Source: Topomyia yanbarensis (Eukaryota; Arthropoda; Insecta; Diptera; Culicidae). From it: a DNA stretch of 64,000 nt. The stretch is taken from contig NC_080672.1 of the NCBI RefSeq assembly GCF_030247195.1, positions 190,209,471-190,273,470 on the forward strand. Reading direction: 5' to 3'. The notes beneath the pieces are model-generated. The model was given only the letters and a program-made list of their open reading frames with translations, was not told the origin of the DNA and did no database searches. The translations under genes were made by a program, and so were the position numbers. Positions within the stretch are counted from its first letter, which is position 1. Each line of letters opens with the position of its first letter. Of the stretch, positions 22,313 to 33,543 are shown one piece after another.

Positions 22313-22812
22313 AAAAAAAGATGGGTGGGTAATGTCTGCGACATAACCGGAGAGATGTAGAATACATAAGAAACACGTTCTTCAAATATGTTGATACTCA
22401 TTAGGATTTTCGGACAAAAGGTGATTTGGGCGAGGAATATTTCAAATTATTCTTTACAAAAATGATGGTGGTCCTGAAAAGGACCGGTTTTGTTGGCGTT
22501 GTTGGCCTTGGTGAGGGAGATGGCTAACGATGAAATTAATTGTTAGCATGAGGAAGTCGCGTAGTACTGGCCAATGGAAGAACAGATAATAATTGATTCC
22601 TGAAAATCAATTTTTCTTTATTCATGTAAATTATACATACTTACAAATCTAACAGAACATTGTGTAATTTGGTTAAGTACAATGAAAGTTACAAACTTTC
22701 CAAACTCGACCTTCTGTTCCTTCAGAAATATTGAAATGGGGTGTCTATATTAAACCGTTAGTCGTGGTCACAATAAAAAAGATGGGTGGGTAATGTCTGT
22801 CACATAACCGGA
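22313..22812 (-). repeat. Duplicated segment upstream of the histone stem-loops
   Basis: The block AAAAGATGGGTGGGTAATGT followed by CTGYSACATAACCGGAG occurs at 22313-22352 and 22775-22812. In each case a histone-type stem-loop follows 105-120 bp later (22470 and 22916). The array is therefore a tandem repetition that includes histone 3' flanks. Confidence 0.6.
22470..22485 (-). terminator. Histone mRNA 3' stem-loop (orphan)
   Basis: On the minus strand it reads GGTCCTTTTCAGGACC, a perfect 6-bp stem with a four-base TTTC loop region, matching the metazoan replication-dependent histone 3' processing signal. No recognisable histone codons remain immediately upstream (plus-strand 22486 onward), so the gene it served has been lost or replaced. 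Confidence 0.75.
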
Positions 22813-22915
22813 GCGTCGTGATTTCAATTCGAGACGTTAATTTAAATCTAATAATATTCAACAGAATCACGTTTGAATGGGAAATTTTCAAATAATTCTC
22901 TATGGTAATAATGGT

Positions 22916-23137
22916 GGTTCTGAAAAGAACCTTTGGTATCGGCGTTGGTGTTGATGGTGATGCGCTGGATCGTTGGATATTTTTGGCATGATAGTTACGT
23001 GCCTGGCGAACTGTTTTGTAGCCTCGAACAAAACGACAAGACTGGCTTCTTCGGGTACCATTACGGCTGAACTTTATAAGCTTAGCTCGACTTTGAAATC
23101 CTGCACAATCTCACGAATCAGACACTGGTAGGGCCAT
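22916..23137 (-). pseudogene. Histone H3 pseudogene A (C-terminal half) with intact stem-loop
   Basis: The minus strand ends in a perfect histone stem-loop GGTTCTTTTCAGAACC (22916-22931). Upstream, the translation resembles H3 from the region around Phe-Gln-Arg-Leu-Val-Arg to the C terminus: LIREIVQDFKVEL, SSAVM, EAS.LV, VTIMPK. Stops and frameshifts are present (for example a stop within the DFKTDLRFQSSAVM region). It breaks off at about 23137, before the N-terminal half. H3 identity rests on several short exact blocks in the right order and on the stem-loop. Confidence 0.8.
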
Positions 23138-23455
23138 TTTGTTTGCTACTAGCACGGAGCTGCACAAAAAAATCATTTAATGCAGTTAGTTCACGGGGGC
23201 TGCCAAAAAGCTTGAATAGAAGCATGCGACTTCAACGTTTCTCTTAAACACATGCAACAACACATTCGTTTTGGTAATACTGATAATAACAGGAATGGAA
23301 AAGCAGTGCACGAAACGAGCGAGAGGATAATTTAAATTTTTGTTCCGTGTGCAAGCTACTTCTTTCCACCCAACGTATTATGTTGCTTGTTGAAAATTTG
23401 CTACACACCTTAAAATGAAAGTTTCAGTTTAACTCTCACTAGAACACAATTGATT

Positions 23456-23800
23456 GATCCTGAAAAGAACCGTTGCTTTTATTGTAATTTACGCCCACTC
23501 CCACAAACCGACCAAGTAGGCATCACTGGCTTCATTACGGCTGAGTTTTGTAAGCGTAGCTCGACTTTGAAGTAATACACAACCTTACGAACCAGACGCT
23601 GGAATGTTAGCCAGCGGATTAGTTGCTCCGTTGCCCTTTAGTTGGGGCGAAATACTAGCATGGCGACAGTTCCTGATCGGTAGTTGGTTGCGATGGGCCA
23701 CCAGTAGCTGGGGCACTTTTGCGGACCGTCATCATCGCCAACTGCTTTCCTCCGGTGGACTGGCTGCTTGCTAGTGCTTGAACGAATACGAATGGAGAGA
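23456..23800 (-). pseudogene. Histone H3 pseudogene B
   Basis: Stem-loop GGTTCTTTTCAGGATC (one mismatch) lies at 23456-23471. The minus-strand coding remnant at about 23505-23800 shows STGGKQLA, RKSAPATGG, SGTVAM, EQLIR, FQRLVRK and SSAVM-like NSAVM in H3 order but in different frames. The tail-region residues between STGGK and QLA (KAPR of normal H3) are missing. The upstream region at 23800-23850 is AT-rich with a CATATATG stretch. It is not translatable as H3. Confidence 0.85.
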
Positions 23801-24524
23801 AAAACCGACCGACCAACATTCATATATGAAAACACGAGAAAGCACTACTATCGCTCTCCCGCTCGTTTTCGTGCCATTCCTGTGCCTTTCCTTTCCGTTC
23901 GGCTACCAATACTAGCATAACCAAAACGAATATTCTGTCTTTCCATCGCCTTCAATCTAGTGGCCAGTGCTAGCAAACTTGCATGTTCAGTTTTTCAATA
24001 ACAACATTCCAACAATATTTTCAAAGAATGTTGCAGATTTGAAAAGAAGGAAGGAGAAGATTTTCACAAATTTAAATTCTTTTGTCTTATTTGTTAGCGC
24101 TGATAAAGGCTATTTAGTTTGCTACTAGCAAGGAGCTGCACAAACAAATCGATTTATGCAGTTAATCAACGGAGGCTGCCAAAAAGTTCGAATAAAAGCA
24201 TGCGACTAGTGTACTTTGCACGTTCTATATTTTATCAATACTAGAGAGGATCAATAAAATAATTCAAATTGTTATAGCGACATGCAATTGTGGCAACACT
24301 GGTCATGAGATGGTGGGGGAACACGCACATTCGTTTTAGTTATGATGGTAGTAGCAGCAGAAAGGAATGGAAAAGCAGTGCACGAAAACGAGCGAGAGAG
24401 GATAATTTAAATTCTCTTTCTTTCTTTCCACACATCGTATTTCTTATATTGCTTTCTGAAAATTATTTGTTATACACTATAAAATGTAAATTTCAGTTTA
24501 ACTCTTATTAGAACACAATTAATT

Positions 24525-24905
24525 GGTCCTGTAAAGAACCGTTTATTGTTTTATTGCAGGAGCATAATTCAGACGCACTCCCCGCGGACACGGTGAGCTA
24601 GACAGCACTATTTTGCATTCTCGAATAAACCGACCAAGTAGGCATCGTTGGCTTCTCGGGGCATCATTACGACTGAGCTTTGTAAGCGTAGCTCGACTTT
24701 GCAGTCCTGCACAATCTCACGACCCAGACGCTGGAACGATAGCCTACTCTGTTGCCATTTAGTTGGGGCGAAATTCTTGCAGGGCGACAGTTCCTGATCG
24801 GGTTGCGATGAGTCACCAGTAGCTGGGGCACTTTTTCCGCCGTCGTCATCGCCAACTGCTTTTCTTCGGTGGACTGGCTGCTTGCTAGTGCTTGAACGAA
24901 TACGA
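24525..24905 (-). pseudogene. Histone H3 pseudogene C
   Basis: A degraded stem-loop (plus strand GGTCCTGTAAAGAACC, 24525-24540) is followed by the H3 remnant at about 24610-24905 (minus strand). Recognisable parts are [17 protein letters not shown]-type [11 protein letters not shown] and SSVVM. It lacks the same KAPR codons as copy B, so both descend from one already-deleted copy. Upstream on the minus strand ATTATATAAATA (about 24935) resembles a TATA box. Frameshifts and stops prevent expression as a histone. Confidence 0.85.
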
Positions 24906-25090
24906 ATGATGTGAAAAACCGACCGACAGATATTTATATAATCGCGCTAATATGCACTACTATCGCTTTCTCGCTCGTTCTCGTGCCGTGCATGAGTCTT
25001 TCCTTCCCGTCCGGCTTCTAATGGCCTAACCAAAGGAATATGCCGTCTTTCCCCCACCAAGTGCTCTCGTCAAGCAACCCAATACGAATA

Positions 25091-27711
25091 ACTATACGAA
25101 CAAACATGTAGTGGACCTATATATATAAACTTTTCATTATTTTATTGTTCGGTTGGTCTACCATAACGACGGCTCTGTGCGGGATGGGCTGAAAATTTTC
25201 ACTTTTCCGAGTCGTTTTCGAAAGATTTTTCAAAACACATTTTTTTTGTTATTAGTACATGTTATACATACTTCAAATTTTAATACAGCATAGAGGAACA
25301 TATTTGCAACAAATTGGCCTAAAAATCAAATCATTCTGTTAAGTATGATAAAAGTTATTAACGTTCAAAATCTGACGCGGCGCCGCAGCCGATATTTTGA
25401 AACGGGACCCCTATATTGAAACCTTAAATGTATTCTACATTAAAACGAACTCCAGCACGGCAGCACTCTAAAATTAGCTTAACCTGCGTTGTCAAATTAG
25501 GCAACATTTTACAATAATTATTCGAATCTGAACTGTTCCGTGAGTTAAATTTCCAATTCGGCATAGAACATCTCAACATCAGTGTTTACCATCGTATATC
25601 CAACGGATTGGAAAAATGTTCCCATCGGACACTAAATTGGTGCCTGACAATTCAAAGCATAAGTTTGATCGAGTTACTAATTTGCAACATTTCGAGTCAA
25701 AAAGAACTTTGCAATTGCAGCAGTGAAGGTTAATGATTAACATGAAATGAAATATGAATATTTCACTCTGCAACCGAAAAATTGTTATTTCATTGAGTAC
25801 GAAAAGCTGTTACTTTACACTGCATCGGATTCAGGTCAGGCCGAAAAAATCTGTTTACAAAAATTAGAAGAATATTGGATTGTTCTCCACCAAGGAACCT
25901 GTCTATTCTTATTCCTTATTCTTCATGACAGTTTTCGATTATCCTACAACGGAGTTGGACCACAGTAACTATGCTTAAAAACTACATCGTGTGTTCATCG
26001 AACTCAATTCGACGATCACCAGTGAGGCAGTAAAGCATAAAAACAATTAAATTTTGCCAACTCAAATTCCATATTCTGTTTTCCAATCTTAAAATACTAA
26101 GAGCTCTCCGTGCACAATATAGCCGACTATAAAATTACCAGTTGTCCACTAATGAAAATTTGTACATTTTTTTATTTGTATCTTATGTATTTACCGCTAT
26201 CCAAGTAACTTCTTTGACCTGATTCAAAGTCTGTACTGACAGGTTATCGTGCTCAATAAAATTACAAATTACAAAAATTACATTTGACTTCTTGTCAAAA
26301 GTGCGTATTTATCGTGCTAGTTGCGCAAAAAAATCGCTGTAGGCGGAGTTACGCCTTGATGTAGTAAGCAATTAGGGATAATACACAACTTCAGCCAGCA
26401 GAAATAACTATTTGGTTATATTTCATACTAAACTTCGAAGCAGTTAATGGTTTATAAACAAACTATTTTAGTAGTGCAAGGCTGAAAATTGGCAAACCCT
26501 ATGACTAGTGTCATGTTGTCAAGATAGATGTTCATACACAGCTTACTTACCAATCAAGAAAGAATCAATATTTTAATCCCTTTTTGTTCTCGTATGCACG
26601 AGAACTGCTATAGATTCCGGAACACCTGATTATACTTCTGTAATCCGAAAATTTCAGGATTTTTTTGGGTTGTTCTGCCGGTCCGACAAAATGGCCGACT
26701 TGTTCGCACTAGCCTTCTATCGCCACTCGATTGTCCACAAATCTTGTAATAGCGTCAAAATATTTTCTCGAACTATTAAAAACGAATGAAGTTTTGCACT
26801 GATATTAGACATTCACCACTATTATGAACTGAAATACTGTCGGTTATATCAAAAATTGGTATTGAATGGATTTAAAAAGTAGCAATCTCAAACATATTTT
26901 GAATGTTATTGAATACAAAGAAAAAATCAACTTGTACTAAATTATGTTGCAAAATCTATCCACAAAATGAATCTGTCATAAGAACGTCAATGCGACAAGC
27001 CTACACGCTCATTCATAGCAACTCAAATTTGAGTGGCTGGCCACTCTATTTCATAAAAAGTGCACGAAGTCAAAAAATGAGTTTGTCTCATTTACTCAGT
27101 TGTGTGTTTTAGTTTTAAGGGATTTGCGTCAAGCCGGCGCTAATCTATTCCGACAATACGTTAGTGTCGGTTTCTGAAGAGGCGAAGCCGAAACGCAACA
27201 TAGTACTTATAATGTAATTGGGCGATTATTATACTGAGGAAAACCAAGGTATCCAAAATCAGGTGTAAACAAACATTGTTTAGGTCTATGTTTAGATACT
27301 GTATCGTTAAAAGATGCTTTTCCGGGTAGTTTAAAAGCATGTTTCATGTGCTATTATTAGTCATTTCATGTGTGATGAATTTAAGTAAAAGCAGAGATTC
27401 AAATCGCACAATTCTCTCGACACTTTCAGACAGCTGAGAATATGCTTATAAATTCGTGAAGAAATTAAAATCATCGAAAAAGACGTTTGAAAATAAACTA
27501 ACAAATTTTAAATTTGACGTTTAACGTTTATTAAGAAAATAAATAAGCAGGATACATGATAGCCGTGAAACTCAAGGCTGATGAGACCGCTTGTCAAAAT
27601 TGACACTGCTGACGAGTTGTCAAAGTTGACACTGTACAGACGACTTGTCAAAATAGAGTGCGCATTTGAAAACGCAGCCACCAGCAAAAAGCTGAATAAT
27701 GTGGTGGTGAT
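25091..27711. other. No gene seen
   Basis: AT-rich DNA with only short chance ORFs (for example 25747-25968, 26903-27112) lacking known motifs. No repeat with definable ends apart from a short hairpin near 27148-27172 (TCCGACAATACGTTAGTGTCGG). Confidence 0.4.
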
Positions 27712-27883
27712 CAGAGTGTATGTAAGGAGAGTGAAGACAACTGTCATGATTATCCGTCAGTGATATTCCAAACGAACAAACGACCTGTCAAAATACATGA
27801 ATTTGACTCGTTTGGAATGACACTGACAAATAATAATTGTTCCAATTTTGACAGTGTCGTCACTCTCCTTATATGCACTCAGG
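27712..27883. mobile_element. Foldback element (GGAGAGTG arms)
   Basis: Left arm AGTGTATGTAAGGAGAGTGA pairs with right arm TCACTCTCCTTATATGCACT. CAGTGATATTCCAAACGA pairs with TCGTTTGGAATGACACTG inside. The neighbouring CTTGTCAAAATTGACACTG motifs (27590-27660) are related to its inner sequence. No ORF; TSD not resolved. Confidence 0.55.
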
Positions 27884-28704
27884 TGGTGATTACCTACACT
27901 GAGAAAAATGTAAACGTTATGCCTATTGGCGATTCTACGTTGAAACCGCTCGCAGATAGCGCTGGGAGGAAAGTGTTGTTGATTTTATTCTGTTCTGTCA
28001 TAGTGCATATATTTTCTGCAAACATTGGTAAAAAAAATGACTTTTAAACACCAAATTACCGATCAATTTGTTGATAATTGTTTATGAAAATGGAGGAAAA
28101 TCATCATTTTATCAGATGATGAGTAAACATCTTGCGAAAAGAGTTGGAACTTTATTTATGGAACGATTTTTTATAACCACAATAATACCCCGATTACATT
28201 TCGAAGAAATGTATGAGTGAAATAGTTGCAAATGGCTGTAATTTCAGAATAATCGCAAATAAAACTAAATTTCTTACTCGTTTCATTCATATTTTGGCAG
28301 TGGTAAGCTTTTTCCGAGAAGATAATAAAGATTTTGTTGTAAGCTACGACTCACTTACGGGTGAAAAAAAGCAAACTGTATCACTTTGCCAGTTCATGAG
28401 CTGAATCATAGGTGTCGCATGACTAATTTTGGCTTTGCCGCAAATCGCCAATTGATTTCACACATAGATTTTTGCAATTGGCAGTGGCATATAGACACTA
28501 TTTGTTTACTCATAAACCTAATGTGTGCATTTATGAGAAATATTAATCTTACATTCACATTTCATAACTATAAGGCACATAAAACCCGATTCTATAACAA
28601 TACGCACATATAACTTATGTGTGCGCATACATAGTTTATACAGTTGACACATAGAAGAAATGTGTACGCTGTATAACATTAGCATTTCTTCTTCATATGG
28701 ATTT

Positions 28705-28753
28705 TAAGTGGTTTGAAGCAAATAGAATTAAGTGGTTTGAAGCAAATAGAATT
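28705..28753. repeat. Exact 24-bp tandem duplication
   Basis: AAGTGGTTTGAAGCAAATAG plus AATT occurs twice back to back. It is short and recent; nothing else notable surrounds it between 27884 and 28790. Confidence 0.85.
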
Positions 28754-29178
28754 AACATTCGTAACCCAACTTTGTACCGGGAAACAAGTGCTTTTTGTTC
28801 TCTCCGGTGTGGTTTAGTTTTTTCGGTAGTACGAAGGTACTTGCTGTGGCAGAGGCTGCAGTAAAGCATTACTAATAAACAGTCCCGCGAGTGATAATTA
28901 TTACCTGCGATATCGGTTAAAGTAGTGCAGTGAAGTGCGAGACTAAACAGTTTTCTTGCCTGAGAGACGGCTTTGTTTAGACGAGCTATATCAGCTCTCC
29001 ACTGTGTGAAGGTCACGCGGGTGACGGATAAAACAAACGAAGGATCAATTCACTTACCAGCTCGTCAGGAACCAACTGGTGAAGTGTTACTTATCTTGTC
29101 GATTTTTTTATTATTGTTTTTGATTTTTTTTTGATTTAAATTAAATAGTGCGGTCGAGCGTGTTGCTCCCGCAACAAA

Positions 29179-29500
29179 ATGGAACAAACAGAAGAATCAC
29201 CCTCCGAAGACGAATATTATGGGGAAGAAGACGTATATTTGATACTGAGACAGATAATGTTATAGTCGATCCACTTCTCCCAATGTCTCACAGCCCCCCC
29301 GAGTCAAGGTTTACCAGGATGGATCCGCTGGTCCTTGGGTGGTATACCTTCGGCCCAAAAATAAACCGTTAAACAGCATAACTGTTGCACGGGAGCTGAC
29401 AAAACGTTACTCGGCCGTAACCGAGATTAAAAAGGTTCAGTCAGATAAACTGCGCGTAGTCGTTACTGACTTGAAACAGGCCAATGATATCGTTAGCAAT
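29179..29500 (+). pseudogene. LINE ORF1 N-terminal part (gag-like), frameshifted
   Basis: Starts at ATG 29179 (MEQTEESPSEDEYYGEEDVY). Frame changes occur near 29238 (continuing IFDTETDNVIVDPLLP) and near 29340 (continuing VYLRPKNKPLNSITVAREL). The block W(V)VYLRPK.KPLN is typical of I/jockey-type ORF1 proteins, which bind element RNA. Translation runs to codon AAT at 29498-29500, where the 12-kb DNA element begins after TA. Coding resumes in frame at 41862. Confidence 0.8.
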
Positions 29501-30557
29501 ACCCGATCAGGAGGAAATAACACAATTATAACTCATGCTGATATTTTGTTACGAAAAATTTCCTATCAAATTTTGTTATAAAGCAGAAACCGTTAGGTGT
29601 TAAAATAACAAAAATTCTAACAAAAAATTCTCTACGAATATCACATTTATAACAAATGTTGATAGCAATATAACACGATCATAACAACATGAGATAGCAT
29701 AATTGACCCCAACATAGCTTGTATTACTTATTGTATAATATCAACGATTTTAGCGTGCACGTCTAAAAATAGAATACGAGAAAAATAAAGCATACATTAA
29801 GGCGCTTTTTGCTTTGGGAGCAAAAAGCTTCATGCATCAAAAGCTTTTATAGCATTACCAAATATGATTGCATACCTGCTGGCTGATTGTTATTGTGAAT
29901 ATATGACATGCAGATTATTATTTGTCGATATTGCCGCTTTGAACCTGGGTATTCTGAGTTTGATGGGGAAGTTTCCTGCACGAACCAACGACGTTGTTTT
30001 CGACTGATGTTTAAAGTTAGCATAATATTCCACACTTCCGTCAAGGGCAAAACGATTATAGATGCAGAAGACGTTTTCAGAACGCACACATTGAACTTTG
30101 CCCATGCCTAAGTGCTCTTTGTTTTCCTGGTGCCATACGCTTTGTTTTTATTAAATTTTACTCTCCAATACAGCTGTCTATATGACGATAGACTGAATAG
30201 CTTTATAATATCTTTTCAGATTAGGAAAGAGGGGCTATTTTTAGATTCTAAATAGTGCGCTTTGGCGCTTCTCTTGTACGTTAACATGTATTACGTGGTT
30301 TTTGGAAATAATGTCGATGCGACATGGTAACATTGAGCGGATATTTTACGTACATTATTTTACGGAGAATACGAGAAATCTTATTTAGGATTCCGCATAG
30401 ATCCAAAGCAACAAATGTGTTTTTAGGTTTCAAAATAAGTCGCTTTTGGGGATTTGTTATTGGCCTTTTTGATATGGGGAAGACTAAACAAACCAGTACA
30501 ATTATCTCGCACCTAATAAATTGCTAGAAATGCAAGTCTTTCACAGAAGTTATATCT

Positions 30558-31669
30558 TGTAAGTAGGGGTTTGCCCGCTACTCGGGTTCTTATTTGCCCG
30601 GCGTACCCTTCGTTTCAGGGCGGCCTAGGTGCTTCTACAGAATTTCGGATTTTCGTTTCACAAGAAAAAAAGTAAACAAACAAAATAAATTATTAAATTT
30701 ACCGACTTTTATTCTCCGCTACTCTCTCAACTACTGCTGCTGCTGGTGATCTGCTACTGCTGGCGGAAAGGCGGGCGGTTTCCTCCGACCGGCCGGGACA
30801 ACAACGGCCGCGTTCTCCTTTGAACGTTGGCTGCTCCGGCAGCGGTCCTTGACAATTAGCTAGGGAGGTGAGCTTGGCTCCTTTGTTGGAACCTCCCTAG
30901 CGACGTTGGTGACTAATCACCGGACCCACTTGCTCCCCGCAAGGAATCCCAGAAGACACCGCAGTGTTCTTCCCAGGTGGAGCCGTTGTCCTACCTGCTT
31001 CCCTCTCCTTGGCTGTTAGCTGCAGAGGAGAGCAAGGCTCGTTCGACTTATCCTCTGCAGCGAGAGGGGCGGGTGCGTCGGATCCTTAACGGTTAGCCGG
31101 GGAAGCGAAAGCTCCTTGTGAATTAGCTTCCCCCGACGGCGATCCAGCACCACTAAACAAATGAGCACCCGGATCACGGACCGGCACTTTCGACGGAAAT
31201 CGACCGTCGCACACGCGCACTGAACGTTCGTTACGGTGGCGGGAAACTGTCCCGAAATAAAAACAATAATTTTCTGGACGTCTTTTCGTTGCCGTGGTCC
31301 GTCACTTTCTGTCCATCTCAATGGCCGCCTTTTTCACTCCACCAAACAACCACCAAAAAACACACCGCCGCATAGCTGTCATTGCCATGGTACAGCATAG
31401 TTAGCAATCACTTTTACAGCGAGAGGAGAGCGGAGACCTACCTAAACCCTATGTTACTAATTCAAAAACGTAAAACAAAAATTATCTAACCTATCTGTAC
31501 GAGTAAAACCGTTCACAAACGCGAAAATGAACAAAAATTTACAACTAAATGTGAACGGTACCGAACAGCGGTGAGCATAATTTTACGTAAACAATACACT
31601 CTACGGAGTGTATACGAAAAAAAGGGTATATTTCCACCCAGTGCAAAATTGTTACCCTGGCGGGTTACA
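30558..31669 (-). repeat. 3' LTR of gypsy element 2
   Basis: 1112 bp, TG...CA ends. The flank ATCT precedes it. The adjoining interior reads GGTGTGGGCGAGAT on the minus strand, a candidate polypurine tract. Confidence 0.93.
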
Positions 31670-33543
31670 ATCTCGCCCACACCGGGTGGAAAAAAAATTG
31701 AAAACAATTTTTTTCTAACCTAACACCTAACACCGATACAATAATAATAACGAAATGAATCAATAAATAAACAAAGAAAAACTAACTACACCTAATCATT
31801 TCTTCCGCAATTTATAAATTTTCATCTCAAAAACTAATCGACCGGATGTCCTAACCGGTGAACTGTTTGTCTGTGTTGGGTCTGATAATACTGACAGCAT
31901 ACGCGAAGCGAGAGGTTGTCAGCCATTGTTACTATTCGGTTATGGGTTGAACCCTAAACCCAATCCGAATACAAGATCGGTAACAACTCGAAAATCCCTA
32001 AAATTCTGCAAGTGACATTGACAATTTTCAATGTTCCAACTTGCAGGGGAACGGTTGTCGGCATTATATTGTTTTTTTCATCGACTGTCCAGAAATGTCT
32101 TACGTGTCCTTACGATACCAGTACTACACACTTGTGTTGGGGATTCAATCCAAATACATTCATACAATCCCATTCATTCATCCTCAATCACTGGCCTGCT
32201 CGATCATTCCCATTCCGATAAGCACTTCGAATTAACCCCAAAACAACTTTATCTAATCATTCACTCGAACATTCATTCACTCTGTTCGATTCCACACTCA
32301 TACATTCACACATACAATACCGCTTAACACGTCATCGTTTCTCCCACTCGCAGACATTCCGGACAAAATGTTTGTTTATTCGTCCCTTTTCGCCTCAAAA
32401 CGCTTCGTATATGGCAAAAGAAACGTTTGAGAGGGACCAAAGAATGTCTTTCGCATAATTTAAACAGATCAAAATGATTCCCGCTGGAATCAAACGAACC
32501 ACCCCAGGTTTAACCACAAACCCAAAATTATCCGAAATGAAATTTTATTCGATTCGAAATCGAAGACGCGAGGCGCTTTTTACCCCATTTGCTCTTCCAC
32601 TCACACTACTCTGATCCAAATCGGGCTACACCTGCATGATGCAGAGCATTGATGCGAACATCGGGGAAACTGTCAAAATTGATGATGATATTTTCATCCA
32701 TCTGAATCATCCTCAAAATATAAATAAAAACAAAACAGTTCGCGAAATCGGTTCGCAAACTGTTTTTATTATTCCGTTTACGGTCGGTCCCGGAGTAGTG
32801 GAACCACTCACGCGAACGAAGTGTCCCCGGCGAAGAGGGGAAAGGTGGTTTTTTTTATATAGTGACCCAAATAAGGAGAAATTTTATATAATTTAGTGCA
32901 CCCGTAGGTGCGAGTGTTCCCCACAGAAAAGGGTTTTTGAAAAATTTTATGTTGCCGAACACGGCAGAAGAATGATGTGTATGCATCCGGCGGTGAAAAG
33001 ACGGTACGATAGGTTCGTTTTGTTTCTTCCAAACACTGGTACTGGTTTGGTAAGAAAGTTTTGTTTACCGTAACCGTCTCGACCGCCGGAGCAAAGCAAA
33101 TTAGTGGATAATTTGGTTACCTCACTGCGCGAGTGGGGCGCAAAAGAATTTTTTTGTATTTGTTTGCCGAACACGGCAGGTAGTGTATTTAGATGCGTCC
33201 GATGCCCGGGAGGCACGGTATAAGATTAGTGTTTTTTTATAGAGTATTCCACCCTACCGTAGTCGTCATCGGGGCCGGAGCATATATTTCGTGCGAGTGT
33301 TTGTTTACCACACTGCGAGAGTGTGGCTCTGGAAAATTGCAAGAAGGTGTTGAAGAACCTTCTCGCGGCAGAGTTGGTCTTCCACAATAAAAATAGAGAA
33401 GACGGAGAAATGTTTATTGTTTTTTTTTCGGACCAAAGTCCGTGTTGTTGCCGTCGGGAACTGACGGCTGCTTTTGGAAAACTCCCAAGTGAGTAATCCA
33501 TATAAAAGCATACCGTCAGTCCACAGACGGCACGGAAAAGTTT
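31670..33543 (-). other. Non-coding 3' interior of gypsy element 2
   Basis: 1.87 kb between the pol stop and the 3' LTR. No env-like ORF with signal peptide or transmembrane segment. Contains the duplicated block at 32946-33345. Short plus- and minus-strand ORFs here have no recognisable motif. Confidence 0.6.
32946..33345 (-). repeat. Two diverged direct repeats (about 210 bp) in gypsy element 2
   Basis: GTTGCCGAACACGGCAG occurs at about 32951 and 33163. Each is followed by a GATGYRTCCG block, an ACGGTAYGATA/GGCACGG stretch, a GCCGGAGCA block (33087 and 33273) and a YCACTGCGMGAGTG block (33122 and 33311). The perfect hairpin TGCCGAACACGGCA is part of each unit. This recalls, in position only, the 56-bp array of element 1. 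Confidence 0.65.

Larger units (their letters stand above)
23140..25090 (-). repeat. Tandem duplication (about 1.1 kb) carrying H3 pseudogenes
   Basis: Unit 1 (about 23140-24060) and unit 2 (about 24115-25090) share, in order: TTTGCTACTAGCANGGAGCT; GCATGCGACT; GGAATGGAAAAGCAGTGCAC with CGAGCGAGAG; AGAACACAATT; the stem-loop; the H3 body; and CTCGTTYTCGTGCC. Offsets drift from 974 to about 1120 bp, showing many indels. The GTGCACGAAACGAGCGAGAG block at one end and CTCGCTCGTTCTCGTGC at the other are inverted copies, suggestive of remains of histone promoters or of a TIR unit. Confidence 0.75.
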
